Positions 18,914-27,250 of a stretch of 64,000 bases of DNA are shown here, piece after piece. The translations under genes were made by a program, and so were the position numbers. The DNA is taken from NCBI GenBank assembly GCA_003315335.1, contig QNRL01000003.1:369613-433612 (forward strand), read 5' to 3'. How positions within the stretch are numbered: the first letter of the stretch is position 1; the number at the start of each line of letters is the position of its first letter. The DNA is from Pseudocitrobacter faecalis. GTDB taxonomy: Bacteria > Pseudomonadota > Gammaproteobacteria > Enterobacterales > Enterobacteriaceae. Below the pieces are notes generated by a model. The model had not been told where the DNA came from and did not search any database. It saw only the letters and a program-made list of their open reading frames with translations.

Positions 18914-20170
18914 TCAGTAACGTTTAAGCAGCGGCAGTAACAGGACGCACCCTACGGTCGCCATCACCACCAGAAAGATCAGCCCGGAATCCATACTGTG
19001 AGTGAAGGCGATCAGCGCCCCCATCACTGCCGGCGACAACGCCCCGGCAAAGTTTCCCAGCCCGTTGAAAATACCGCCCGCCGTGGCGCTCACCCGTGGA
19101 TGGGTCGCTTTTGCCAGCAGAGCGAAAATGTTCGGCGCGCCCACGCCCCACATAAAGGTGCTGAAGCTCATGGCGGCGATGATGGTCAGCGGCGTATCCA
19201 GATGCATGACCGCCGTCAGGCCAATGGCAGCCCCTGCCATTGAGATAAAGCAGGCGGCGGCGCGTTTATCGACGCGATCGGACAGCCACGCACCAATCAC
19301 TTCGCCCAGCAGCATGGCGATGAACGGCATCGACGATAGCCACCCCGCATGCTCCAGGTGAATGCCTTTGCCTTTAATCAGATAGCCCGGCAGCCAGCCG
19401 TTGATGCCCCACAGATAGGTCAGAAAAGCGATGTTAAAGACGCAAATCATCCAGAAGTGAGTGCTGACAAACAGCTCCTGACGCGCCGCCCGACGCGTTA
19501 GCTGCGACTGTTGCGTCGGTGCCTGTTTCGCCTCAAGCTGCACGCCCCGCAGGCCAATGCGCACCAGAATCAACACCGGGATAGTGAGCAGCGCCATGGT
19601 GAAGAAGGTGCTCTGCCAGCCAAAGGTATTGAGCAGCCAGATGGAAAGCGGGAAGCCAATTGCCGCCCCCACGGGCGTGCCGAGCAGCCAGAGCATAGTG
19701 GCGCGCGCCTGCAAATGCTGCGGGAAGGAGTGGCGTACAATGGCGAACGCCAGCGGGAACAGCGGCCCTTCCGCCACGCCGAGCAGAATGCGCAGCGTCA
19801 CCATCAGCGTGTAGTTGTGGGTAAAGCCCATCATCACCATCAGCACGCACCACAGCACCATCATGCCGGTGAGCAGACGCAGCGGTGCGATCTTGTCGCC
19901 CAGCCCGCTCAGCAGTACGGAAGAAAAACCGTAGCTCAGCAGGAACGCGCTCATCAGGATACCCAGACGTGTGGTGTCAAAATCGATGCCCATCGCCTGC
20001 TGGAAATGGCTGTCGGAAAAGAGTGCGGCGATGCTGATTTTGTCGAAAAACGCCAACAGGACGCAGGCCAGCAGCGACAGCGGAATAGCCCAGCGAACGG
20101 TCGTTTCAGGCGTGCAGACGCTCTCACCGCGCGCCTCTACGGGCGCGGTGTTGTTCTCTAATGTGCTCAT
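18914..20170 (-). CDS. MFS transporter, anion:cation symporter type
   Basis: A 418-residue major facilitator with about 12 membrane segments and a cytoplasmic N-terminal tail of ~25 residues. The loop after segment 2 reads GDKIAPLRLL and the segment-4 motif is RILLGVAEGPLFP, as in ACS-family carriers of organic and aromatic acids. Embedded between the ferredoxin reductase and cupin genes of the aromatic operon, it is probably the importer of the pathway substrate or an intermediate. The start has a GGGGGA ribosome site. Confidence 0.85.
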   Translation of the reverse strand: MSTLENNTAPVEARGESVCTPETTVRWAIPLSLLACVLLAFFDKISIAALFSDSHFQQAMGIDFDTTRLGILMSAFLLSYGFSSVLLSGLGDKIAPLRLLTGMMVLWCVLMVMMGFTHNYTLMVTLRILLGVAEGPLFPLAFAIVRHSFPQHLQARATMLWLLGTPVGAAIGFPLSIWLLNTFGWQSTFFTMALLTIPVLILVRIGLRGVQLEAKQAPTQQSQLTRRAARQELFVSTHFWMICVFNIAFLTYLWGINGWLPGYLIKGKGIHLEHAGWLSSMPFIAMLLGEVIGAWLSDRVDKRAAACFISMAGAAIGLTAVMHLDTPLTIIAAMSFSTFMWGVGAPNIFALLAKATHPRVSATAGGIFNGLGNFAGALSPAVMGALIAFTHSMDSGLIFLVVMATVGCVLLLPLLKRY

Positions 20171-20196
20171 GTTCCCCCCTGAGGGTTACGTCGCGG

Positions 20197-21393
20197 TTAG
20201 CGTAGTGACATCAGTGAAAAGTCAGGATCGCCCAAGGGCTCAGCGCTCAGGTTGCGCCCGCTCGCCATCCAGCGTTTCGCAAGTTTAACGGTGCGCGGAT
20301 CGTTAAACGCCACCAGTTGATTCAGCGTACCGTCAGCGTTGAGCGAGAAGAAAAGCGGCCCTTTTTCTTCCCGGCGAACCAGCGTCCGGCTGTTCGGCTG
20401 CGGAATGCCAAGGATCTGAATATTGTGCTGGTATTGATCCGACCACAGCCACGGCACGTCGTCGTAACCGGGCGCGCTGGCATCCAGCATCGCTTTGGCC
20501 GTCGCCACCGCCTGATTCTGCGCAAATGCCCATGACTGCACGCACAGACCGTAACGCGCGTGCTGCGCCACATCGCCCACGGCGAAGATCGCCGGATCGG
20601 ACGTGCGCCCTTGCGAATCGACCACAATGCCGCGATCGGTTTTCAGCCCGGCATCGCGTGCCAGTTCCAGATTGAGATCGACGCCGATCCCCACCACTAC
20701 CGCATCGAAGATCTCACGCTGGCCGTCACAGTGGATCACCGCGTTTTCATCGCCTTCATCCAGTTCAATCGCGCCGCATCCGGTGCGCACATCCACGCCC
20801 TGTTGCTGATGTATTGCCAGCAGTTCAGCGGACACTTCCGCGCTGACCGAGCGCATACAGAGCGCGGGCTGTTGTTCAAACAGAGTGACCGCGATACCGC
20901 TTTTGCGCGTCGAGGCGGCAATCTCCAGGCCAATCCAGCCACCGCCGATAATCGCCAGCGTTTGGCTCTGCGCCAGACGCTTTTTCAGACGCTGCGCATC
21001 CTGCCAGTGGCGGAGGGTATACACCTGCGGATGCGTCGCCCACGCGTCTCCCGGCAGGCGCGCCCGCCCACCAGTAGCAATCAAAAGCTGGTTATAGCTC
21101 AATGATTCTCCGTTACTCAACGCAACGGTTTTTGCGTGTGGATCGATAGCCAGCGCACGCAGCGGGCGGTACCAGCGCAGGTTCAGCGCCTGCTGTGCGT
21201 CTTCGCTGAACAGACGCGGCAGCGTCGGGGACGCTTCCAGCAGCGAGGCTTTCGACAACGGTGGCCGTTCGTAGAAATCCCACTCCTCTTCTGCCACTAC
21301 GCAGATCTCACCGTCGAATCCGTCGTCGCGCAGGGTTTTCGCCGCCCAGCCGCCCGCCTGGCCGCCGCCTATAATTACGATGCGCGCCGTCAT
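20197..21393 (-). CDS. FAD-dependent ferredoxin reductase of a Rieske oxygenase system
   Basis: A 398-residue reductase of the BphA4/HcaD type. It has an N-terminal FAD motif IVIIGGGQAGG, a central NAD motif LAIIGGGWIGLE and a second FAD motif TSDPAIFAVGDV, plus the family's PPLSKASLL segment. It would pass electrons from NAD(P)H to the Rieske ferredoxin. The start is at MTARIVIIG, where ATGA overlaps the stop of the extradiol dioxygenase gene; the upstream open frame has no ribosome site of note. Confidence 0.88.
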   Translation of the reverse strand: MTARIVIIGGGQAGGWAAKTLRDDGFDGEICVVAEEEWDFYERPPLSKASLLEASPTLPRLFSEDAQQALNLRWYRPLRALAIDPHAKTVALSNGESLSYNQLLIATGGRARLPGDAWATHPQVYTLRHWQDAQRLKKRLAQSQTLAIIGGGWIGLEIAASTRKSGIAVTLFEQQPALCMRSVSAEVSAELLAIHQQQGVDVRTGCGAIELDEGDENAVIHCDGQREIFDAVVVGIGVDLNLELARDAGLKTDRGIVVDSQGRTSDPAIFAVGDVAQHARYGLCVQSWAFAQNQAVATAKAMLDASAPGYDDVPWLWSDQYQHNIQILGIPQPNSRTLVRREEKGPLFFSLNADGTLNQLVAFNDPRTVKLAKRWMASGRNLSAEPLGDPDFSLMSLR

Positions 21394-22316
21394 ACCGCCT
21401 CCGGCTTCTTCTGCTGGCGGCGGGTGTCGTGGTCGATACCGCCTTCCACCGCCCATTCGGTAAAGGAGACCAGCGAATGCTCCAGTTCACGCGGTTGCCA
21501 CTTCTCGGTGAGGTAGTCGTCGTTGGTGTAGTACTCAAACGCCCCGCCGGTTGGGCTGTTCACATACCAGAAATAGGCGGAAGAGACCGGGTGACGACCG
21601 GGGCCGATAAACGTGCTCCAGTCATGTTTGTTCATGGCAATGCCGCCGCCGATCACTTCATGGATGTCGCGTACGGTGAACGCGACGTGATTCAGCCCGC
21701 GCTTGCGGTTTGGCAATTGCAGCAGGAAAAGATTGTGATGGCCGCCGCGCGCCTGGCAACGCAGGAACACCGCGCGGTTGATGTAACGGTCAGAGACCTG
21801 GAAGCCCAGCACTTCACGGTAGAATTTCTCCACCGCCGCCAGTTCTTCAACAAAGAACACTACGTGGCCGATGTTGATCGGCTCCGCACGATCGTAAACC
21901 GGGCTTGGCGTGTCGATACGGCGCGCATCACCCCACTGGTTAATCGGCTCAACGTTCAGTTCAACTGGCTGCTGCTGGCTGACCTGCACACGCAGGGTCA
22001 TGCCGTTCGGGTCGCGGCATTCCAGCGCGCCGTCCACCTCACAAAAACCCGGCTGGCTGGCAAGCTTCGGGCGCAGCGCGTCCAGTTCACTTTGGGTAGC
22101 CACGCCCCAGGTCATGCGACGCAACGTGTTGCCTGCTTCAAAAGCGTCCGGCAGCGTGGGGGCATCCTGCGAATTTAACTCCACGCTGGCACCGCTCAGG
22201 GTGGTGAATCGACGCCCGCTGGCATCACCCTTCAGGCCAAAATCAGCCATAAATTTTGCGCTGTAGGCCACGTCATCGACGCCAAACTCCAGTTTTTCAA
22301 TTCCGATTACACTCAT
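21390..22316 (-). CDS. Type I extradiol ring-cleavage dioxygenase (VOC fold)
   Basis: A 308-residue two-domain vicinal-oxygen-chelate enzyme. The active site in the C-terminal domain is complete: iron ligands His151 (NIGHVVF), His210 (GLNHVAF) and Glu261 (GGAFEYY), and a His-His pair at 193-194 where BphC-type enzymes have their catalytic His195. Spacing matches 2,3-dihydroxybiphenyl dioxygenase closely. It should open a catechol-like ring next to the diol (meta cleavage). The start at MSVIGIEK has an AAGAGG site. It lies 87 nt after the IclR gene and overlaps the reductase gene by 4 nt. Confidence 0.88.
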   Translation of the reverse strand: MSVIGIEKLEFGVDDVAYSAKFMADFGLKGDASGRRFTTLSGASVELNSQDAPTLPDAFEAGNTLRRMTWGVATQSELDALRPKLASQPGFCEVDGALECRDPNGMTLRVQVSQQQPVELNVEPINQWGDARRIDTPSPVYDRAEPINIGHVVFFVEELAAVEKFYREVLGFQVSDRYINRAVFLRCQARGGHHNLFLLQLPNRKRGLNHVAFTVRDIHEVIGGGIAMNKHDWSTFIGPGRHPVSSAYFWYVNSPTGGAFEYYTNDDYLTEKWQPRELEHSLVSFTEWAVEGGIDHDTRRQQKKPEAV

Positions 22317-22403
22317 GGTTCGTTGCCTCTTTGCCACTCAATGCCCAGATTTGGGCGTAGAGCATGCCCGACGCCGCTCAGCGCCTGCACCTAACTGTTT
22401 GAT

Positions 22404-23192
22404 TTAGCTGGCTTGTGACAGATACCCTAAAAAGCCAGAGATTTTGTCCGCCGCCATGCGAACGTCGTTTTGCAACCGATCGCGATCGGTTTGCGGCACC
22501 TGTTCCGAGGGCACCAGAATGCTTACTACCGCCGCCACGCGCCCGCTGCGGTCATAAACCGGATAGACAATGGAGGAGATCCCTTCACGGAAGAATGATT
22601 CGCCAATGACATAACCACGCGCTTTATCCTGCTGCACCATTTGCCACAGCGCTTCCCGGTCATGCGGCTGACCCAGCGTATTTCCGGGTAACCGCTCGTT
22701 CGGGAAAATCTGTTCGAACTCGCTGCGCGACACATCCGTCAGCAGCATGCGGCCCAGCGATGTGCAGTGCACCGGCAGACGTGTGCCAATACTGACGTGA
22801 TTGATACGCGAACCAGCGGCGCTGACGCGGGCGATGTAGATGATGTCGCGCCCGTCGCGGATCGCCAGATGGCTGCTGCACTGACTGCTGTCGCGCAGTT
22901 GCTCAATCACTGGCTGCCCGACCTGGGCAACATCCAGCGAGGCGATATATTCAAATCCAAGACGCAGCACGTTCATCCCGAGCGAAAAGGTATTGGTACG
23001 CGGGTTGCGCTCCAGAAACCCCATATATTCCAGCGTCTGCACCACGCGGTAAGCCGTCGCTTTCGGCATATCCACCAGCCGATGCAGCTCGGCGAAGGTC
23101 AGGTCGCGATGCTGTTCACCGAAGGCCAGCAGCAGCTGTAAACCGCGCTCCAGACCGGGCACCAGGTATTTAATTTCGTGCTCGTTCGCCAT
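22404..23192 (-). CDS. IclR-family transcriptional regulator
   Basis: A 262-residue regulator with an N-terminal winged helix (about residues 10-70, containing MPKATAYRVVQTLEYMGFL) and a C-terminal IclR effector-binding domain. The start at MANEHEIKYL has a GGAGG site; a longer frame exists but lacks support. It is encoded inside the operon it most likely controls, between an SDR and the extradiol dioxygenase. IclR-family palindromes of the form GTTTCA-N4-TGAAAC occur three times upstream of the operon and of the divergent transporter gene (25639-25970). Confidence 0.9.
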   Translation of the reverse strand: MANEHEIKYLVPGLERGLQLLLAFGEQHRDLTFAELHRLVDMPKATAYRVVQTLEYMGFLERNPRTNTFSLGMNVLRLGFEYIASLDVAQVGQPVIEQLRDSSQCSSHLAIRDGRDIIYIARVSAAGSRINHVSIGTRLPVHCTSLGRMLLTDVSRSEFEQIFPNERLPGNTLGQPHDREALWQMVQQDKARGYVIGESFFREGISSIVYPVYDRSGRVAAVVSILVPSEQVPQTDRDRLQNDVRMAADKISGFLGYLSQAS

Positions 23193-23208
23193 ACTGCCTC
23201 CGCCCTGT

Positions 23209-23958
23209 TCAGTTAAAAATAAAGCCACCGTTGACCGGAATAAGCTGACCGGTAACAAACCCGGAGAGATCGCTCAACAGCCACAGCACGCTACCGGTGA
23301 CGTCTTCCGGCTGCTGCGCGCCCGCCAGCGCCCGGCCATTTTCATACAATTGATGGCGCTCGGCAGGCACGTACTCCGTCGCTTCCACGCGCGTCAGACC
23401 CGGCGCAATCGCATTAATACGGATACGTTTTTCGCCCAGTTCACGCGCCATCGAACGCGTCATGGCAATCACCGCCCCCTTACTGGCCACATAGGCCATC
23501 AGGCGTGGTGCACCCCACAAGGCAGTGTCCGAGGCCACGTTAACGATCCCCGATCCTTCGCGTAGCAGAGGCACGGCGGCGCGGGTCACCAGCCAGGTGC
23601 CTTTGACGTTGACGTTCATGACCCGATCCCAGAGATCCGGATCGTAGTCGATCATATTTTTACCGCCGACGCCGGTCGCCATCGCCGCGTTATTCACTAA
23701 TCCGTCTATCAACCCAATTTCTGCGATGGCGGCAAACGTCGTGTCGATGGATGAACTATCGGCTAAATCAATCACGTAATCTTCAATACGGTAACCCTGC
23801 TCACGCAGGCTGTGCGCGCTTTCCGCCAGTTCGCCCGCCAGGATGTCACACATCGCAACCGTCGCGCCCTGCTCTGCACAGGCTTTGGCAAAGTGAAAGC
23901 CGAGCCCGCGGGCCGCGCCGGTCACCACGATGCGCTTGCCATCGAGTAAGCCGTGCAT
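23209..23958 (-). CDS. Short-chain dehydrogenase/reductase, probable dihydrodiol dehydrogenase
   Basis: A classical 249-residue SDR: cofactor motif TGAARGLG (13-20), NNAA (89-92), Ser143, Tyr156 and Lys160 in YVASK. It begins in the stop codon of the Rieske oxygenase gene (TGATG), which is where cis-dihydrodiol dehydrogenases are usually found. It may therefore turn the dihydrodiol made by the Rieske enzyme into a catechol for the extradiol dioxygenase. Substrate assignment is from context only. Confidence 0.85.
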   Translation of the reverse strand: MHGLLDGKRIVVTGAARGLGFHFAKACAEQGATVAMCDILAGELAESAHSLREQGYRIEDYVIDLADSSSIDTTFAAIAEIGLIDGLVNNAAMATGVGGKNMIDYDPDLWDRVMNVNVKGTWLVTRAAVPLLREGSGIVNVASDTALWGAPRLMAYVASKGAVIAMTRSMARELGEKRIRINAIAPGLTRVEATEYVPAERHQLYENGRALAGAQQPEDVTGSVLWLLSDLSGFVTGQLIPVNGGFIFN

Positions 23959-24980
23959 CAGGCCGCTCCCTGCTGCGCGTCGCGCGTCGCCAGTTGCTCT
24001 TTCGCCGCTTTCTGCATCATGCGGCGCAGACGGGAAAGGCCGACATCGTGTTGATAGAGATATTCATGATCGCGGGCGTTCGGTGCCAGACTCTCCAGCA
24101 CCACGCGATCCTGCTCCAGCACTTCCCAGTGCAGTTTTTCCAGACGGTTGCGGTACATGAAACGCCAGAGATCGCGCTGCCAGCCCTGTACGCGGCGAAT
24201 ACGCCAGAAGAAGACGCGGCAGTTGTCGTTATCTTCCGGCACTACCATGCCGACAATCCAGAAGTGACCACCCGGCCCAAAACGTCGTTTGTACGGAATC
24301 GAGAGTCGCATCCAGTAAGTGCCGCTGTTGCCCAGTTCAACCCAGTCGAAGTTGACGCCGCTCTGCCCTTTTTTCTCAAAGATGAAGCCGGTTTGGGTCG
24401 GTTGCAGGATCATGTCCGCTTTGCGATCGCCTTCCGCCATCGAGTGCGAAGATGAGTGAAGGTAGGTGCCGTGCATCGGATCCATCACGTTTTCCAGCGC
24501 GTACTGGTAATTGCATTTCCATGCGGCGGAACAGAGGAAGTTGCTGTAGCTTTCGGTGTCCGCCAGCTCTTCCGGGAAGGTGAGTTCTTCCGGCGGTTGG
24601 TCAGCGGTGACGCCAAACCACAGGAAAATCGCGCCGTGCGCTTCCTGCACGTTGTAGCTGCGCACGCACTGCTGGCCCACCAGCGGGCAGCGATCCACCG
24701 CCGGAACGTCTTTCACTTCACCGTTGCCCGCCACTTCTACACCGTGATACCAGCAGGCAATACGGTCGCCGAGGTTCCAGCCCATCGACAGACGCGCGCC
24801 ACGGTGCGGGCAGCGATCTTCCAGCGCCTGTACCTGACCCTCTTTGTTACGCCACACCACAATTTGTTCACCCAGGCGGGTGATCCCGACCGGCGCGGAC
24901 TGGACTTCCCAGCTTGCCAGCACCGGATACCATAAACCGCGTAACCCTTTATCGAGATAGCTCTGCACTGTTGTTGTCAT
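23958..24980 (-). CDS. Rieske non-haem iron oxygenase, alpha subunit
   Basis: A 340-residue terminal oxygenase. The N-terminal Rieske domain binds a 2Fe-2S cluster through Cys57/His59 (CPHRG) and Cys76/His79 (CWYHG). The catalytic domain has the mononuclear-iron segment ENVMDPMHGTYLH with Asn164, Asp167, His170 and His175. No NTF2-like beta subunit is encoded anywhere in the operon, so it should be an alpha-only oligomer. The start MTTTVQSYL is chosen over an upstream ATG because the extra 17 residues are unlike the family. Electrons come from the ferredoxin and reductase of the same operon. Whether it is a mono- or dioxygenase is open. Confidence 0.88.
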   Translation of the reverse strand: MTTTVQSYLDKGLRGLWYPVLASWEVQSAPVGITRLGEQIVVWRNKEGQVQALEDRCPHRGARLSMGWNLGDRIACWYHGVEVAGNGEVKDVPAVDRCPLVGQQCVRSYNVQEAHGAIFLWFGVTADQPPEELTFPEELADTESYSNFLCSAAWKCNYQYALENVMDPMHGTYLHSSSHSMAEGDRKADMILQPTQTGFIFEKKGQSGVNFDWVELGNSGTYWMRLSIPYKRRFGPGGHFWIVGMVVPEDNDNCRVFFWRIRRVQGWQRDLWRFMYRNRLEKLHWEVLEQDRVVLESLAPNARDHEYLYQHDVGLSRLRRMMQKAAKEQLATRDAQQGAA

Positions 24981-24990
24981 CACCCGCCCC

Positions 24991-25299
24991 TCAGTAACCG
25001 TTAACCTGTAAAAATGCCTGGAAGCTGTCATCGTTCCACGGCGCGCCCTGCTGGTCGTACATGCGAATCGCGTTCAGCCCGTTGACCAGTTCCGGCAGCG
25101 TTTCCACGCCCTGCTCAAACAACTCTTCCAGCGCGGTAATCAGCAGCAGCTCCCAGTTCTCTGGCACGCGGCTACGGGTTTGCCAGATGATGTTTTGGTA
25201 TTCGCCTGGCTTATGAATATTGCCGTTTCCACCTTCTGCGGGCGGGGTAAACTGGCGGCTTTCCGGCAGCGCCGGGTTGAAATCCAGGGTTTCGCTCAT
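24991..25299 (-). CDS. Small protein with recombinase-like helix-turn-helix
   Basis: A 102-residue protein. The N-terminal half is polar (proline and glycine rich). The second half (VETLPELVNGLN...GAPWNDDSFQAFL) follows the pattern LN-x-x-G-x-x-W-x-x-x-(S/T)-(F/V) seen in the helix-turn-helix of serine-recombinase domains. Recombinase-like HTH proteins of this size are found beside Rieske oxygenase genes in other bacteria as far as I recall. It lies between the ferredoxin (ATGA overlap) and the oxygenase (10-nt gap), so it is made in equal measure with them. It could be an accessory subunit or a regulator; neither is shown. Confidence 0.65.
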   Translation of the reverse strand: MSETLDFNPALPESRQFTPPAEGGNGNIHKPGEYQNIIWQTRSRVPENWELLLITALEELFEQGVETLPELVNGLNAIRMYDQQGAPWNDDSFQAFLQVNGY

Positions 25300-25619
25300 A
25301 CCACGGTCTCCTCAATGAAAGTGATCTGAATTTGGTTTTCGAATACCCGTACCGGGTAACGATTCAGGTTGCGGCCTCCAGGCCCGTGCAGGCACTGGCC
25401 GGTTTTGACGTCGAACACCGCTTCATGCAGCGGACATTCCACCTTGCCATCTTCGACAAACCCCTGGCTCAACAGCGCGTAAGCATGAGGACAAACGTCT
25501 TCCAGCGCGTAAAACTCGCCATCGACCAGATAAATACCGATCTCTTTACCTTCAATGTTGCCGCTATAAGGGAAATCTTCCTGTACCTGCTCCGCGTCAC
25601 ATACGCCTATCCAGCTCAT
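25296..25619 (-). CDS. Rieske [2Fe-2S] ferredoxin
   Basis: A 107-residue Rieske-type ferredoxin with cluster ligands Cys43/His45 (CPHA) and Cys62/His65 (CPLH). It carries electrons from the FAD reductase to the Rieske oxygenase. The start MSWIGVCDAE follows a strong GGAGG site; 20 further upstream codons are open but would run over the operator palindrome at 25639-25654. It is the first gene of the minus-strand operon. Confidence 0.88.
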   Translation of the reverse strand: MSWIGVCDAEQVQEDFPYSGNIEGKEIGIYLVDGEFYALEDVCPHAYALLSQGFVEDGKVECPLHEAVFDVKTGQCLHGPGGRNLNRYPVRVFENQIQITFIEETVV

Positions 25620-25638
25620 CGCATTCCTCCAGGCTTTT

Positions 25639-25654
25639 GTTTCATATATGAAAC
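25639..25654. promoter_or_regulatory. Operator palindrome, proximal to the Rieske operon
   Basis: GTTTCATATATGAAAC is a perfect 16-bp palindrome 20 bp upstream of the ferredoxin ATG, in the 5' untranslated region or core promoter. Its form recalls IclR/KdgR-type operators (arms TTTCA/TGAAA). The IclR gene of the operon is the obvious candidate to bind it. Confidence 0.65.
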
Positions 25655-25907
25655 TGTGTTTCTTATTTAATACGCTCAATATAAAAGCGGTGAATGTTTC
25701 GTCAAGCGCAAATGTGACGTTTTTGTTAAGTGCAATGCAATTAATTAGCTAAGTGTGTAATCGATCACGAAAAACTGCATCGATATGAAATTGTGATTTA
25801 TGAAGGAGGAAAGAATCGGTTTTATAAATAGCGTGACATTCACTTTCAAAGATATTGACTTTTGAATAACGGGATTATTAATAAATAGCGCTAGGCTTCA
25901 TCGATGA

Positions 25908-25923
25908 GTTTCACAGGTGAAAC
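25908..25923. promoter_or_regulatory. Operator palindrome in the divergent region
   Basis: GTTTCACAGGTGAAAC has perfect 7-bp arms and the same outer sequence as the site at 25639. It is repeated 47 bp further on, with the common core ATGAGTTTCACAGGTGA, suggesting paired binding. Confidence 0.65.
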
Positions 25924-25954
25924 CAAAAAATAAATTATCCATTAATATCAATGA

Positions 25955-25970
25955 GTTTCACAGGTGATAC
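25955..25970. promoter_or_regulatory. Operator-like repeat proximal to the MFS gene
   Basis: GTTTCACAGGTGATAC differs from the site at 25908 by one base and sits 61 bp before the MFS start codon. It is likely the site through which the same regulator controls the plus-strand transporter. Confidence 0.6.
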
Positions 25971-26031
25971 ATTTTCATTGTGAAACTATAAACACAAAAT
26001 AATAAATAAATTTTCTGGCAGGAGAAGTGAG

Positions 26032-27246
26032 ATGATTTCAACACGCTGGCAGGGCGTCATCGCGTTATTGTTTCTAATTGTGATTTCTTATGTCGATAGA
26101 GTAAATATCTCGGTGATGATTCTTAATGCCGACTTCGTCACTCATTTTCATATAAATGAAAACAGAATGTTACAAGGAATGTTAATGACATTCTTTCTTC
26201 TGGGTTATGGGTTTTCGGCTCTTCTATTAACACCGGTAATGGAAAGTAAGCTCAATTATCGTCAGGGGCTGCTGATTAGCATCACGGTCTGGGCGCTGGT
26301 TTGCGCCATCTCTCCCCTGCTCGGGTCGCTGTTCGGTATGCTTATCGCGCGCGTGATCCTCGGCATTGCTGAAGGGCCGCTCTTTTCATTGAAAACTCGC
26401 TACATCAGCGACCACTTTGCCGCACAGGAGATTGGCAAACCGAATGCCGTAAGCGCCCTGGGCGTATCGCTTGGGCTGGCTGTTGGCTTCCCGCTGGTCA
26501 CGTTTCTGATGCAACATCTGGGCTGGATGGGGTCGTTTTATGCGCTTGCCGCGCTGAATTTGCTGCTTGGTGGCGGGCTGATTTATCGCTTTTTGCCTGC
26601 GCCACAGAAAGCGAATCGCCCCCGCAAAAAGGGGTTGAGCGAGACCTTTATGCTGGCCTGGCGCACGCCGTTGCTTGGCTGGATCCTGCTGGTTGAAATT
26701 GCCACGTTGAGCTATCTGTGGGGCAGCAGCGCATGGCTTCCGGCATGGCTGCGCGATGAACATCACTTCTCACTTCACGCGACGGGCTTTCTGGCTGCCA
26801 TTCCATTTCTGCTGAGTCTCGGGTCAAAATTTTTAGGCGGCGTTCTCCTCGATAAACTGCGCCCGGAACAGGCCCCGCTGCTCTTCGTCACCGGTGGCGC
26901 GCTGACGGCATGCGCGGTGCTGGCGTTGATGTTCAGCCATCAGCCCGCCATGCTGGGGCTATTTTTACTCTCGGCGAATATTTTCTGGGGATTACAGGGG
27001 GCAGCCATTCCGGCTGTGGTACAGCATCATGCGGCGCACGACGCGGTGGGCAGCGCCTATGGCATCATTAACGGGATTGGCAATATTTGCGCGGCGTTTA
27101 TTCCGCTCCTGATGGGCGTGGTGATGAAATATGCCGGATCGGTGAGCGCAGGATTTTCGGTTCTGGTCGCGTCGCAAATCGTGACGCTGCTGGCGGGCGG
27201 AATGTTGCTGCTGCGCATGCGTCGCGCAGCAGCAGTAAGCGCGTAA
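26032..27246 (+). CDS. MFS transporter, divergent from the Rieske operon
   Basis: A 404-residue major facilitator with about 12 membrane segments. The N-terminal segment contains SYVDRVNISV and segment 4 contains RVILGIAEGPLFS, both typical of the anion:cation symporter family. A GGAGA site precedes the ATG. It is divergent from the Rieske operon and shares its operator region. It is only distantly like the operon's own MFS protein (18914-20170), so the two may carry different compounds. Its stop codon lies 4 nt from the stop codon of the convergent speB gene, with no terminator between. Confidence 0.85.
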   Translation: MISTRWQGVIALLFLIVISYVDRVNISVMILNADFVTHFHINENRMLQGMLMTFFLLGYGFSALLLTPVMESKLNYRQGLLISITVWALVCAISPLLGSLFGMLIARVILGIAEGPLFSLKTRYISDHFAAQEIGKPNAVSALGVSLGLAVGFPLVTFLMQHLGWMGSFYALAALNLLLGGGLIYRFLPAPQKANRPRKKGLSETFMLAWRTPLLGWILLVEIATLSYLWGSSAWLPAWLRDEHHFSLHATGFLAAIPFLLSLGSKFLGGVLLDKLRPEQAPLLFVTGGALTACAVLALMFSHQPAMLGLFLLSANIFWGLQGAAIPAVVQHHAAHDAVGSAYGIINGIGNICAAFIPLLMGVVMKYAGSVSAGFSVLVASQIVTLLAGGMLLLRMRRAAAVSA

Positions 27247-27250
27247 CAGA

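Larger units (their letters stand above)
25620..26031. other. Divergent promoter region of the aromatic island
   Basis: AT-rich intergenic region of 412 bp between the ferredoxin gene (minus) and the MFS gene (plus). It holds three GTTTCA/TGAAAC-type inverted repeats, listed separately, and a weaker fourth one with a 3-nt centre at 25973-25985 just before the MFS ribosome site. Confidence 0.7.

Noticed and set aside
10915-27250. Island mobilised by an integrase or IS element
   Set aside because: No integrase, transposase, tRNA gene or direct-repeat att-like ends could be seen at either junction; transfer remains possible but its mechanism is not visible.
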